Shown: positions 27,024 to 35,954 of the stretch, one piece after another
Layout of the letters: each line of letters begins with the position of its first letter
Numbering within the stretch: the first letter of the stretch is position 1
Source: Armatimonadota bacterium
Lineage (GTDB): Bacteria > Armatimonadota > Fimbriimonadia > Fimbriimonadales > Fimbriimonadaceae
Reading direction: 5' to 3'
Length of the DNA stretch: 64,000 bases
NCBI GenBank assembly: GCA_025360125.1
Contig: JANYCU010000053.1
Coordinates: 1 to 64,000, forward strand
Made by a program: the position numbers and the translations under genes
Notes under the pieces: generated by a model
Databases searched by the model: none
Told to the model about the DNA's origin: nothing
The model's input: the letters and a program-made list of their open reading frames with translations, nothing else

Positions 27024-27896
27024 TTATCCTCCCGCTTTTTTTGCAGGATACAGTTTTTCGATCTTTAAGTTCTTCTTGATTTTTTGAGTTTCCTGAAACT
27101 TCAGCAGCTCGGTGAGTTCAACGCGCATTTGTTCAAGTTCTTCCTTCGTAGCTCCGTCGCCCTTAGCTTCAATCCGGAAGATTTGAATTCCGTTCTTGGT
27201 TTGGACTGGCTGGGTAATAGCACCCTTCGGGAGTTTGATGACTTGAGATTTAGCTTCCTCAGGGAATGCTGATAGTTCGCGCCATCCCAAGAGTCCACGC
27301 CGTTGCTTGCCCTCTTGATCCACGACTAACTCATCAACCAACCTCTCCCATGGCTCACCCGCCTTTAGTCGGTCATAAGCTTTTTGAACCACCTGGATGG
27401 TTGCCGCGATGTCGGCGGCATTTTCGGACCGAGGATGAACGACGATGGTCGAGACCCGAACAAACGCTTTAGGATCAAAATCGAGCATCGCCAACTTGGT
27501 GAAATAGAGCGATGCCTTAGCCGCAAGATACAATCGGCTGCCTGTTTGCCCCGCTTGAGCAAGTGCATCCTCAAGAGTTTGCCCAGGGGCGAGCCCGGCT
27601 TTGATTAAGTCTTTTTGCCGGGCAACTTCTTGCTCAACTTCGACATTGGTAACGACAATCCCCATTTTGTCGGCCTCCATTTTGGCTACTCGATAGAACA
27701 TCACATCGTTGAGGATGTCTTCTCCACGGACTTCCCAAAGTAAGTCTTCAATGTCTTTGGCCCTAATTTCGACTCCATTGACCTTTGCCAAAACCGTTTC
27801 CGGCGCAGGTGCTTTCTTCAGGGTTGGAATGGGTGTCTGCATCGAAGCAGAGTGAAGTGCTACGTGAAGCACCGCGAGAACGGGCAATAGAAACAT
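27024..27896 (-). CDS. periplasmic parvulin-type peptidyl-prolyl isomerase
   Basis: A 290-residue secreted protein with an N-terminal signal-like segment (about residues 1-18), a SurA/PrsA-like helical N-domain (AKVNGVEIRAKDIEDLLWE) and a PpiC-type rotamase domain (about 140-255) with VSTIVVHPRSE, GLLGWRE and ITQPVQTKNGIQIFRIE. It probably helps fold exported proteins. It sits between a nitroreductase and a second MoxR gene on the same strand, and may share their transcript. Confidence 0.88.
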   Translation of the reverse strand: MFLLPVLAVLHVALHSASMQTPIPTLKKAPAPETVLAKVNGVEIRAKDIEDLLWEVRGEDILNDVMFYRVAKMEADKMGIVVTNVEVEQEVARQKDLIKAGLAPGQTLEDALAQAGQTGSRLYLAAKASLYFTKLAMLDFDPKAFVRVSTIVVHPRSENAADIAATIQVVQKAYDRLKAGEPWERLVDELVVDQEGKQRRGLLGWRELSAFPEEAKSQVIKLPKGAITQPVQTKNGIQIFRIEAKGDGATKEELEQMRVELTELLKFQETQKIKKNLKIEKLYPAKKAGG

Positions 27897-27947
27897 ATCT
27901 TGATCTTAGACGACCAAGATCTCAAAAAAGTTTAATCCAAACCGAAT

Positions 27948-28895
27948 TTATCGGGGTACGGCAATTGAATCTAAAATTCGCTGAATAACGTCGTCAGTCG
28001 TCTGACCTTCAATTTCCGATTCTGGTCGCAATTGAAGGCGGTGGCGAAGAACCGCCGGAGCAAATTCCTTCACATCGTCAGGAATAACGAAGTCTCGCCC
28101 TCTCATTCGTGCGATGGCTTTGGAAATGTTTAACAATCCAATTCCGGCCCGTGGCGATGCACCAACCAGAATGTCGCGATTGTCCCGGGTGGTCTTCACG
28201 ATTTCATAGATGTAGTTGAAAACTTTGTCTTCAACCGTCGTATTTGTGACGATTTGTTGTGCGGCCTTTAACTCGTCGACCGAAGTCACCGTTTGTAACC
28301 CTCGTTCGGCTAGGTCTTGAGGATGAAAGCCCGAATGGTGGAGTTTCAAGATGTTGATCTCTTGTTCAGGCTCGGGGTACCGAAGTAAAACCTTCATCAA
28401 GAATCGATCTTGTTGGGCTTCAGGAAGGGGATACGTCCCTTCGTATTCCAAAGGATTCTGAGTGGCAAAAACGAGGAAAGGAGATGGCAACGCGTGGGTG
28501 ACTCCGTCTATCGTGACTCTGCGCTCTTCCATCGCTTCGAGCAAAGCCGATTGGGTTTTTGGTGGAGTACGGTTTATTTCGTCGGCTAATAGCAAGCCAG
28601 CAAACAATGGTCCGGGGCGAAATTGAAATTCGTTTTTCGAAACGTCAAAGACCATCGTGCCTGTGACGTCCGAGGGCATCATGTCGGGGGTGAATTGAAC
28701 CCGTCCGAACTTCATCCCAAAGACTTGTCCGAGCGAACGGATCATCAACGTCTTTGCTAATCCAGGCACACCTTCAAGCAAAACGTGACCATCAGCGAAG
28801 GTCGCGGCAACGACCTGCTCGACTACTTGATTTTGGCCAGAAATGACTTTGGCGATCTCCGCTTGGATCTTTTGAGACAACTGTTCGACGGACAT
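27948..28895 (-). CDS. second MoxR-family AAA+ ATPase
   Basis: A 315-residue AAA+ protein. Walker A is GVPGLAKT (residues 42-49) and Walker B LLADEINRT, followed by PPKTQSALLEAMEE. It is clearly related to the MoxR at 18314 but diverged, and no DUF58 or VWA gene lies next to it. The start is placed at the ATG at 28895 (MSVEQL), five codons inside the longest frame. It is first in the minus-strand run and divergent from an ABC exporter, so the promoter must lie in the roughly 100 bases between them. Confidence 0.93.
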   Translation of the reverse strand: MSVEQLSQKIQAEIAKVISGQNQVVEQVVAATFADGHVLLEGVPGLAKTLMIRSLGQVFGMKFGRVQFTPDMMPSDVTGTMVFDVSKNEFQFRPGPLFAGLLLADEINRTPPKTQSALLEAMEERRVTIDGVTHALPSPFLVFATQNPLEYEGTYPLPEAQQDRFLMKVLLRYPEPEQEINILKLHHSGFHPQDLAERGLQTVTSVDELKAAQQIVTNTTVEDKVFNYIYEIVKTTRDNRDILVGASPRAGIGLLNISKAIARMRGRDFVIPDDVKEFAPAVLRHRLQLRPESEIEGQTTDDVIQRILDSIAVPR

Positions 28896-28996
28896 ATGTT
28901 TTCGTAGCATGGCACAAACCCAACAAAAAATGATTCGGACAAATGAAAATGTCTGGACGAAACGAAAAACCCCTGAATCAGGTAGAAATAATAGGA

Positions 28997-29776
28997 ATGC
29001 TTCAAGTCAATGGACTCGTCAAGGAATACAAAGGATATCGCGCAGTTAATGGCCTGACATTCACGATCAAGCCCGGAGAAATTGTGGGCCTCATTGGTCC
29101 GAATGGAGCAGGAAAAACAACTGCCCTTCGGTGTGTCGCGGGAATCCTTAGGCCAACCGCTGGCCAAATTCTGATCAACAATCACGATTTGATCGGTGAC
29201 CAAATGAACGCCAAGCGAGGATTAGCGTTTGTGCCCGAAGTCCCGTCGCTCTACGAACTGCTAACGGTATACGAACACTTGAGGTTTGTGGCCATGTGCT
29301 TCGACAACCTCGACAAATTCAACCGAGAGTATGAACCCCTCCTTCGCAAATATCATTTGTGGGAAAAGAAGGACAACCTCGTTGCAACCTTAAGTAAGGG
29401 AATGAGGCAAAAGTTGTCCGTTGCCTGCGCCTTGATTCACGACGCAAATGTCTTTTTGTTTGATGAGCCACTGATCGGAATTGATCCGGCTGGCGCCCAC
29501 GAGCTCAAAGAGGAGCTAATTGCCGCCCGAAACGGCGGAGCTTCAATCCTGATTTCAACCCACTTGCTCGATACAGCCGAAAAATTATGCGATCGAGTTT
29601 TGATCGTCGCGCGAGGAAAGCTTCTCGCCGAGGGGACCATTGCTGAGCTTCGTACTCATTTCAATATGGAGGATAAGTCCCTCGAAGAACTCTTCCTGAC
29701 TCTGACCAGCGATATCGAAGGGGCACCCAACATGGTTCCTACTGCGAATGTTGATGGAATTGGTGATTCGGTCTAG
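28997..29776 (+). CDS. ABC transporter ATPase
   Basis: A 259-residue ATPase of the ABC-2 exporter class. Walker A is GPNGAGKTT, the signature LSKGMRQKLSV and Walker B VFLFDEPLIGIDP. The start is placed at ATG 28997 (MLQVNGLV), as usual for the family, rather than 18 codons upstream. The stop overlaps the GTG start of the permease by one base, so the pair forms a two-gene exporter. It is unlike the ATPase at 22654 in detail and is divergent from the second MoxR. Confidence 0.92.
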   Translation: MLQVNGLVKEYKGYRAVNGLTFTIKPGEIVGLIGPNGAGKTTALRCVAGILRPTAGQILINNHDLIGDQMNAKRGLAFVPEVPSLYELLTVYEHLRFVAMCFDNLDKFNREYEPLLRKYHLWEKKDNLVATLSKGMRQKLSVACALIHDANVFLFDEPLIGIDPAGAHELKEELIAARNGGASILISTHLLDTAEKLCDRVLIVARGKLLAEGTIAELRTHFNMEDKSLEELFLTLTSDIEGAPNMVPTANVDGIGDSV

Positions 29777-31464
29777 TGAACTCCGCCAGAGTATTGTGGT
29801 ATCTCTGGGCTCGCCAGTTTGTCAATGGAGTCAAGCGAGCCATCGGCACTCCTCGGCGCCTGATTTCAATTCTCATTGGAATTGGCTATCCGATTACAAT
29901 CCTCTTTCGGCCATGGGATAGCCGGACTTCCGTTCAAGTAGAGAAGCAGTTTGCTCCCGGCTTTCACGTCGATCCTCAAATGGTCGACGCGGGGGTTTTC
30001 TCGATCTTCATGCTCATCAGCATCTTGTTTGCAGTAGCGATCTTTAGCTACCGAAATACCTTCAAACAATCCGATGTGGATGTGCTTTTCCCTCTGCCAA
30101 TATCAACCAAGGTTGTCATGATCTTCAGATTGCTGCGAGATTATGCGACAACTATGTTCCTCCCGATCATTCTCACAATCCTGACCTTTCAGCCAGCCAA
30201 AGGACTCTACATTGCCATCAAGAAAAATGATCCGGACGCCCTCAGTCACATGATTCGAGGAGGCTTGATCGCTTGGCTACTAATGTCCCTTGCGTGGATT
30301 AGCATCAGCTATGCTCTGTGTTTTCTCGTTGCGAAGCATGAAAAGCACAGCAAGTTAATTGTTAACGGAATCGGATGGTGCATATTTCTCGTCGTCGCGA
30401 TCACGTTTGGCGCTTTCGCACTGCAAATCCGTGAAAATCCTGATTTTTCGACCGCTGCTGAAGCCGTGTCGGCTCCATGGCTTCGGGCCATGATGGTCAT
30501 CCCTTCAGCGGCCACCGCAATCGTGATGGGTGGGTTTCAAGGTTCATTCTTTATTTCCGCCCTCGGAGCCGTGGTCCTTATTGCCATTTCTGGTGGGTGC
30601 CTCACGTATGCATCACGACTGAGCGGCTGGATGTACGATCAGGCGGCAACAAAAGGGTCCCAGGGGCAAGCCCTTCGCGATTTTCAGAGAAAAGGTGACT
30701 ACAACTCGATTGCCGCTGAAAGGGCAAGACTCGGAAAAGGGGGGAGGAGCTTTATTGCCAAGCGAGTCTCCAATTGGAATTTCCGTAATGGATGGACCCT
30801 GATTTATAAAGACATCCTGATCCAGTCTCGGATTGGATTCTGGATGAATCTCTTATTCCTCATTATAATTACGATGTTTGGCGCGATGTTTTTGAACTTT
30901 CCACGGATTTCGCCAGAAGGAAATGTTGGAGCCTACATGTATTTAGGAATCACAGGATTCATGGCGGTCAATATGAGTTCATTTCAAGCTTACAATGGAT
31001 TTACGGAGACGTTAAAGCGGGTGGAAGTCATGAAGCCTCTACCCCTCACGTCGGGTCAAATTGCGTTTTTCGAAACCGTAGCAAAGGCGGCGTCGGCTAT
31101 GTTTATGGCTTTCATGCCGTTTGTTTTCGGACTCGTCTACAAACCTCTCCTTTGGCAGTTTCATGTTTCCGGAATGATTGCCGCACCCTTTATGGCGCTG
31201 GCATTGCTATCTGCCATCTTCTTAATTGTTGTCTTATTCCCCGATTTTGATGACCCTACCCAGCGACAGTTTCGGGGGATCATGCAATTGATTGCGTTGG
31301 TCGCCGTGATGATTCCGACAGGGTTACTTTTTGCTGGACTTATTGCACTCGGAATTTCGCCAATTGTTCCTGCCGCCATCAGCGCATTGGTCAATATTGG
31401 CGCTACGGTCTTGTTGACGACGATTGCAGGTCGGTTTTATGCGGACTTTAATCCTAGTGAGTAG
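29776..31464 (+). CDS. ABC exporter permease
   Basis: A 562-residue integral membrane protein with about 12-14 hydrophobic segments and the pattern of the large ABC-2-like permeases (FKQSDVDVLFPLPIS after the second helix; RRVEVMKPLPLT-like repetition of that segment near residue 415). The two halves appear to repeat this cytosolic motif, suggesting an internal duplication. It starts with GTG at 29776 on the last base of the ATPase stop. Substrate unknown. Confidence 0.85.
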   Translation: MNSARVLWYLWARQFVNGVKRAIGTPRRLISILIGIGYPITILFRPWDSRTSVQVEKQFAPGFHVDPQMVDAGVFSIFMLISILFAVAIFSYRNTFKQSDVDVLFPLPISTKVVMIFRLLRDYATTMFLPIILTILTFQPAKGLYIAIKKNDPDALSHMIRGGLIAWLLMSLAWISISYALCFLVAKHEKHSKLIVNGIGWCIFLVVAITFGAFALQIRENPDFSTAAEAVSAPWLRAMMVIPSAATAIVMGGFQGSFFISALGAVVLIAISGGCLTYASRLSGWMYDQAATKGSQGQALRDFQRKGDYNSIAAERARLGKGGRSFIAKRVSNWNFRNGWTLIYKDILIQSRIGFWMNLLFLIIITMFGAMFLNFPRISPEGNVGAYMYLGITGFMAVNMSSFQAYNGFTETLKRVEVMKPLPLTSGQIAFFETVAKAASAMFMAFMPFVFGLVYKPLLWQFHVSGMIAAPFMALALLSAIFLIVVLFPDFDDPTQRQFRGIMQLIALVAVMIPTGLLFAGLIALGISPIVPAAISALVNIGATVLLTTIAGRFYADFNPSE

Positions 31465-31515
31465 ACTGTAAAAGGTCGGAACGCCTCTGGAATCAGGGCT
31501 GTTGAAAAAAAGATT

Positions 31516-32610
31516 ATGAAATTACGTGCCACGACAAAAATCCTGTTGGGGTTCATTGGCTTAGTCGGTTTAGCCTACGGTGGTCGCTATGGAATGACGA
31601 AACTCCAGCTAAGAGGGGTCGACCTTCATCCGATTCCATCCAGCGATTTCTGCCTAGTTGCGATCGGCCCGAAAGCAAACGTGAAAACAATCATTGCAAA
31701 CCAGATGGTTCAAATTGTCGAATCATCTGACAGATTTAGTGGCGATTCGGGTGGAGAATCCGGAATGGAATCGGGAGCCGTCAAAAAGCGGATTCCCGTT
31801 CGAGAGCTAATTGGCGTTCTTGGTGGCGATCCAGATAGTGCCCAAGCATTTGTCAAGAAATTGAGAGATCATACCGATGAAGATGAATCGGTCGAAGCCG
31901 CCCCGGTCTGGACAAAGAGTGATCTTCAATCCGCAATCGCCGTAAAAAGTCCATTGCGCGAAAAGCTCGAACACGATTTGGGGGTAACGATAAACGGCCA
32001 AATGAACCCCGTCATAAACCGACTCGCTTACTTTTACGGAATCCGAATCAAAGTTCCCATCACACTCAACGCTCCAAATGCAAAGGGCCAAAAGATTGAT
32101 ACCTTTGACATCGTGAGCTTTAAGCCAAAAGTCATGAGTCGCTTCTACAAGCAGATGCAAACCAAGTTTTATGACAAAGCGCAACTTCAAACTTATTACA
32201 CATCCTTTCTGAAGGACGATAAGACAGATCCCCAGGATATCGGCGATACGCTGAAAAGAATTTTTGCTGGCGTAGAAGGTAGCGACGAATTGAAAAAAGC
32301 CGAAAACATCGCCCGGTACTCAACGATTTTGGTCAATCAACCGATGATCGAAAAAGTTTCAATGGAAGAACAATCCGATGGCCGAGTCGTAACCTATGAC
32401 CTTAAAATAGGGCTCAACGCAGAAGGCAAGAGTCGACTCTTGAAATTCTCTTCCGAAGGCGGAAAACAGATTCTCGTCGTTTCAAAGGGAGTTGCGATCG
32501 CCGCCGCAATCATCGGGACCCAACTCAATAGTCAAGAACTCGTAATAAAGCAGATAGCGAATAAGCGACTTTTAGAGGATGCTGTAAGTTTGTTCCAGTC
32601 AAAAAGCTAA
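31516..32610 (+). CDS. membrane-anchored protein, possibly SecD-like P1 module
   Basis: A 364-residue protein with one N-terminal membrane helix (about residues 8-25) and a large outer part. The last 80 residues (LKIGLNAEGKSRLLKFSSEGG, then a strand with LVVSKGVAIAAAIIG and a final helix) resemble the P1 head of SecD, where a similar LxxEGAxxF ... GKVxxAPxIxxxI order occurs. This similarity is by eye only. Otherwise I do not recognise it. It is 51 bases after the ABC permease and ahead of three lipoprotein genes. Confidence 0.6.
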   Translation: MKLRATTKILLGFIGLVGLAYGGRYGMTKLQLRGVDLHPIPSSDFCLVAIGPKANVKTIIANQMVQIVESSDRFSGDSGGESGMESGAVKKRIPVRELIGVLGGDPDSAQAFVKKLRDHTDEDESVEAAPVWTKSDLQSAIAVKSPLREKLEHDLGVTINGQMNPVINRLAYFYGIRIKVPITLNAPNAKGQKIDTFDIVSFKPKVMSRFYKQMQTKFYDKAQLQTYYTSFLKDDKTDPQDIGDTLKRIFAGVEGSDELKKAENIARYSTILVNQPMIEKVSMEEQSDGRVVTYDLKIGLNAEGKSRLLKFSSEGGKQILVVSKGVAIAAAIIGTQLNSQELVIKQIANKRLLEDAVSLFQSKS

Positions 32611-32644
32611 AGAAAGACTAGTCAGCTATTGAAATGGTGTAAGT

Positions 32645-33376
32645 ATGAAAATTCAGTCAATCATAGTCCTTTGTACCGTTGCAATCGTTGGATGTGGAAA
32701 ATCAGATCCCATCAGCGGGGCCAACAAACCCAAACCTACTCCTGAAGTAAAGATTACTACTCAGAATCAAAATTCGCTTTTCCCATTTGCCGTCGGGAAT
32801 TCATGGACATTTGCCATGGAAGTCACGATGGAATCACCTAACCAGCCGAGATCGACCGGAAACCTTATCGTTCAATATGCCGTAACCAAGGTCACGAACG
32901 AGGGGGGCGCAATCAAGGCCACCATCGATGTATCGAGTAACGGCAAAGTGCAAGATCAACAAATCTGGTCGGTCGACAACACTGGCATTTACCAAATTTC
33001 TTCGAGACCGACCCCGCGAACCGAGCCATTGATTTTCGAGCCAAAGCAACCTGTAATTCGCTTCCCAGTCAAGGACCAAGAAAATTTTCGGTGGACTGGG
33101 AAGGGGCTCACGCCAGTCAACAAAAAAGGATCGATGAAATACGTCTTTAAATGCGACGGCAACCAAACGGTTGACACCGAGATGGGGCCAATGAACTCGC
33201 TGTTTATGCAATCTGGCGGAACGTTCGCCACTGATGAAGGTGTTGAGGGGGGATTAGTCATCAATGCTTGGTTCTCACCTGGCGTTGGTCTTGCCCGATA
33301 TCGACAAGAGATCATCACAAAGACCGCAAAATCGACAATTACTATGCGCCTGAAAAGTTACAATATTAAGAAATGA
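32645..33376 (+). CDS. lipoprotein of unknown function
   Basis: A 243-residue lipoprotein with a short signal peptide and lipobox IVGC (Cys17). After a linker, the fold starts with LFPFAVGNSWTF, a motif typical of secreted proteins that open a beta-rich DUF3108-like domain, and later has NAWFSPGVGLARYRQE. The two lipoproteins that follow have the same layout, so this is a tandem family. Its stop overlaps the next start as ATGA. Confidence 0.78.
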   Translation: MKIQSIIVLCTVAIVGCGKSDPISGANKPKPTPEVKITTQNQNSLFPFAVGNSWTFAMEVTMESPNQPRSTGNLIVQYAVTKVTNEGGAIKATIDVSSNGKVQDQQIWSVDNTGIYQISSRPTPRTEPLIFEPKQPVIRFPVKDQENFRWTGKGLTPVNKKGSMKYVFKCDGNQTVDTEMGPMNSLFMQSGGTFATDEGVEGGLVINAWFSPGVGLARYRQEIITKTAKSTITMRLKSYNIKK

Positions 33377-34152
33377 AACAGTTCATTGCTCTCAGTCTCG
33401 CCACCGCCGTTTTATTGAGCCTGGTTGGTTGCAATGACGCAACGAAAAATTCCTCAGTCGCCAATACTTCAAACAGCATGTCTGACGGCGGAAAGTTAGC
33501 TGATTCCTACTCAACCACGAATACCCCCGCTAGCAATAATTCCCCCGCAACGAATCAAGAAAAGCCAAAAGAACCTGGCATTGACCTTGCTAAACTTCCA
33601 GTTGAACTCAAAAGCGATGCCTTTGAGTATTACGGCCTAGGTCGAGTAGAACCCATCACCATGACGATGGCCATGGACGGACAAACGAAAACCGCAACCC
33701 AAACGGTCAAAATGACCAAGTCTGACAAAGACTCAGCCGAATTTACGGTTTCAAATGAAGGCGGATTCTCAAAAATCGGTGAAGTTGTTCTGAAACTCGA
33801 TAAAGAAGGAATCAAAGTCGTATCGATGGACGGCAAAAAAGCTGAACCAAATATGTTCGAACTGCCCAGCGGACTCACCAAAGGTAAGTCCTGGCCAACC
33901 AAAATGAACCTCGATGGTTCAAATTTTACAGGCACCAACAAGGTAACGGGAACTGAATCCGTCACCACTCCCGTTGGTACATATAAGGACGCTTTAGTCA
34001 TTGTCTCAACCGCCTCAGGCAACCAAGCTGGACAAAAAATCACATCCACAATCAAACTCTGGCTTGTAAAAGGACGAGGACAGGTTAAAGCGGAAGTAAC
34101 CAATGTTTCAGGGAAGACCACTCAAAAAATCACAGTCCTCGAATCCAAATAG
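33373..34152 (+). CDS. lipoprotein, tandem paralogue
   Basis: A 259-residue lipoprotein with a signal peptide and lipobox LVGC (Cys20), a Ser/Asn/Thr-rich linker (about 22-70), then a beta-rich domain ending with KLWLVKGRGQVKAEVTN. That end motif matches WFVKGKGILKTEM in the next protein and WFSPGVGLARYRQE in the previous one. It probably faces the periplasm or outer surface. Function unknown. Confidence 0.75.
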   Translation: MKQFIALSLATAVLLSLVGCNDATKNSSVANTSNSMSDGGKLADSYSTTNTPASNNSPATNQEKPKEPGIDLAKLPVELKSDAFEYYGLGRVEPITMTMAMDGQTKTATQTVKMTKSDKDSAEFTVSNEGGFSKIGEVVLKLDKEGIKVVSMDGKKAEPNMFELPSGLTKGKSWPTKMNLDGSNFTGTNKVTGTESVTTPVGTYKDALVIVSTASGNQAGQKITSTIKLWLVKGRGQVKAEVTNVSGKTTQKITVLESK

Positions 34153-34732
34153 CGCCTTGGCGCTCATTGCGATTTGTTGCACGATTGGTTGTGACCACAT
34201 TCACACGTCAGTGGTTACCTCAACGCCCGCCTATGCCTCCAAGATTGATGACTTTCTTCCCTTAGATGCTGGCCAGACAGAGGGGCAATTTGTCGTGGAC
34301 GGAACTAAGACGAATTACACTCTCAAAACCAAAACCGAAGGCACTGTTGTGAGCTTTCAATCAATGTCCGAGGGGAAGATGATCGACGAGGAAATGTACG
34401 ACGTTCAAGGAAATACCGTCGTGCTAAAGAAAGCGGTCGGCGAGAACTTCATGCCACCGATCACCTTGATCAAATTTCCTCTTGAAGTCGGCAGTCAATA
34501 TCAGTGGCAAGGAAAACTTTGCTGCGAATTGGACACTCTAGACGCGCATGCTGCAGTCACCACATCGACCGATTTTGTCTCGCACAAGGACCAAAGTGAG
34601 GATGCATTGAAAGTCGAAGTGAATTTAACGTTCGGTAGCGGTGGAACTCGCAAATTGTCTTTTTGGTTTGTTAAAGGAAAGGGAATTCTCAAAACCGAAA
34701 TGGTCAAAACAATCCGGGAGCCAAAAGAATAA
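34103..34732 (+). CDS. lipoprotein, third tandem paralogue
   Basis: A 209-residue lipoprotein. The ATG at 34103 lies 50 bases inside the previous gene in another frame. It is preferred because it gives a normal signal sequence: basic n-region (GRPLKK), hydrophobic core ALALIAICC and lipobox TIGC at residue 30. The only later option, TTG at 34157, would leave too short a signal. DFLPLDAGQTEGQF corresponds to the FPFAVGNSWTF opening of the first paralogue. Its TAA overlaps the next ATG by one base. Confidence 0.7.
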   Translation: MFQGRPLKKSQSSNPNSALALIAICCTIGCDHIHTSVVTSTPAYASKIDDFLPLDAGQTEGQFVVDGTKTNYTLKTKTEGTVVSFQSMSEGKMIDEEMYDVQGNTVVLKKAVGENFMPPITLIKFPLEVGSQYQWQGKLCCELDTLDAHAAVTTSTDFVSHKDQSEDALKVEVNLTFGSGGTRKLSFWFVKGKGILKTEMVKTIREPKE

Positions 34733-35874
34733 TGGCGGCGATCACGCTCCGCCCAACGACTGAATCCCGAAACGAAAAAGTCGGACTTGACTGGTGGTTG
34801 TTGTGCGCAGCCATTTTTCTCGCTGTTTTTGGTGTTGCCGAGATTTTTAGCGCAGGCAACGAGCAGACTGCAGGTGATTTTAAAAAGCAAATGGGTCACA
34901 TTCTGCTTGGCCTTGTTCCCACAAGTGTCTTCGCATTTTGCCACCCTCGACTTTGGGCCAAAGCTGCAAAATATGTTTACTTGGTCAATTTGGCGATGTT
35001 GGCGGCTGTACTTGCGGTTGGTAAAGGATCAAATGGTGCTGATCGGTGGCTGAAACTTGGTCCCGTTCAATTTCAGCCAAGTGAGCTTTCCAAGATTCTG
35101 ATTGTCCTAACTTTGGCGACATTTTATGCTTCTCGCCAGGATCGAATAAAGTCATTCAGTACCTTTGCCCTCGGATTCCTGCACGTCTTTGTCCCCGTGC
35201 TGCTGATCATGGAGCAACCGCACCTTGGGGCGTCGCTTCTCATCCTTTGCTTATGGGTAGCCCTGAGCCTGGTTGCGGGTGTATCGCCGAAATACATGCT
35301 CATTGCGGTCGGATCGTTTGTTGTTCTGACAACGCTTGTATTCAAATCTCCAACCGTACGAGGAGTCATTATCAAACCGTACCAGTGGGAGCGTGTTCTG
35401 GGAATGTTCGGCCTCTCCTCGAAAGGCAAGAGCGTTAAGGACAATCAATATCAGGTGCAAATGGCGTCGTATGCGTTCGCCAACGGAGGTGTCGCGGGCA
35501 CCGGGTACCTGAAGGGTGAAGTCAAGAAACAGGTTCCTTTCGTTGATACCGACTTCATTTTTGCCGCCGTTGGCGAAGAGTTTGGAATGATGGGGTGCTT
35601 TGTGTTGTTGGGGGTCTTTGCCTTGCTCTTCTATCGTATTTGGCTGGGAATGCTGAGCGCGGCTGACTTGTACTACCAACTCATCATGGCGGGGATATTG
35701 ACGATCTTTGGATTCCACCTCATTGTGAATGCGGGGATGGTCTTGGGCGTGCTGCCCGTTGTAGGTATGTGGCTTCCGTTCCTCAGCTACGGTGGAACTG
35801 CAATTTGGCTGTGCATGAGCCTGGTTGGCCTTGCGCTAAATGTTCGAGCTCGCGAGCGCTCGGTCTTGTTTTAA
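34732..35874 (+). CDS. SEDS-family peptidoglycan glycosyltransferase (RodA/FtsW type)
   Basis: A 380-residue polytopic membrane protein with about 10 helices. SEDS hallmarks are WLKLGPVQFQPSELSKI near residue 110, TDFIFAAVGEEFG near 275 and PFLSYGGTA near 345. These enzymes polymerise glycan strands from lipid II together with a class B PBP. RodA and FtsW cannot be separated safely here; the adjacent ftsK-like gene leans toward division, but no ftsI or ftsZ is present. It begins on the last base of the lipoprotein stop. Confidence 0.93.
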   Translation: MAAITLRPTTESRNEKVGLDWWLLCAAIFLAVFGVAEIFSAGNEQTAGDFKKQMGHILLGLVPTSVFAFCHPRLWAKAAKYVYLVNLAMLAAVLAVGKGSNGADRWLKLGPVQFQPSELSKILIVLTLATFYASRQDRIKSFSTFALGFLHVFVPVLLIMEQPHLGASLLILCLWVALSLVAGVSPKYMLIAVGSFVVLTTLVFKSPTVRGVIIKPYQWERVLGMFGLSSKGKSVKDNQYQVQMASYAFANGGVAGTGYLKGEVKKQVPFVDTDFIFAAVGEEFGMMGCFVLLGVFALLFYRIWLGMLSAADLYYQLIMAGILTIFGFHLIVNAGMVLGVLPVVGMWLPFLSYGGTAIWLCMSLVGLALNVRARERSVLF

Positions 35875-35884
35875 GTGAAGCCTA

Positions 35885-35915
35885 TTCGCATCAAAAATCG
35901 TATTACGGCTATAAT
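35885..35915 (+). promoter_or_regulatory. possible sigma-70-like promoter before ftsK
   Basis: A perfect TATAAT lies at 35910-35915, with a weak -35 candidate TTCGCA at 35885-35890 (19-base spacer), in the 80 bases between the SEDS gene and ftsK. It would start a transcript about 30 bases before the ftsK start. The -35 match is poor. Confidence 0.4.
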
Positions 35916-35954
35916 GAATTCGGAAGCACAAGGATGGTGCGAGGAAAACCTAAA

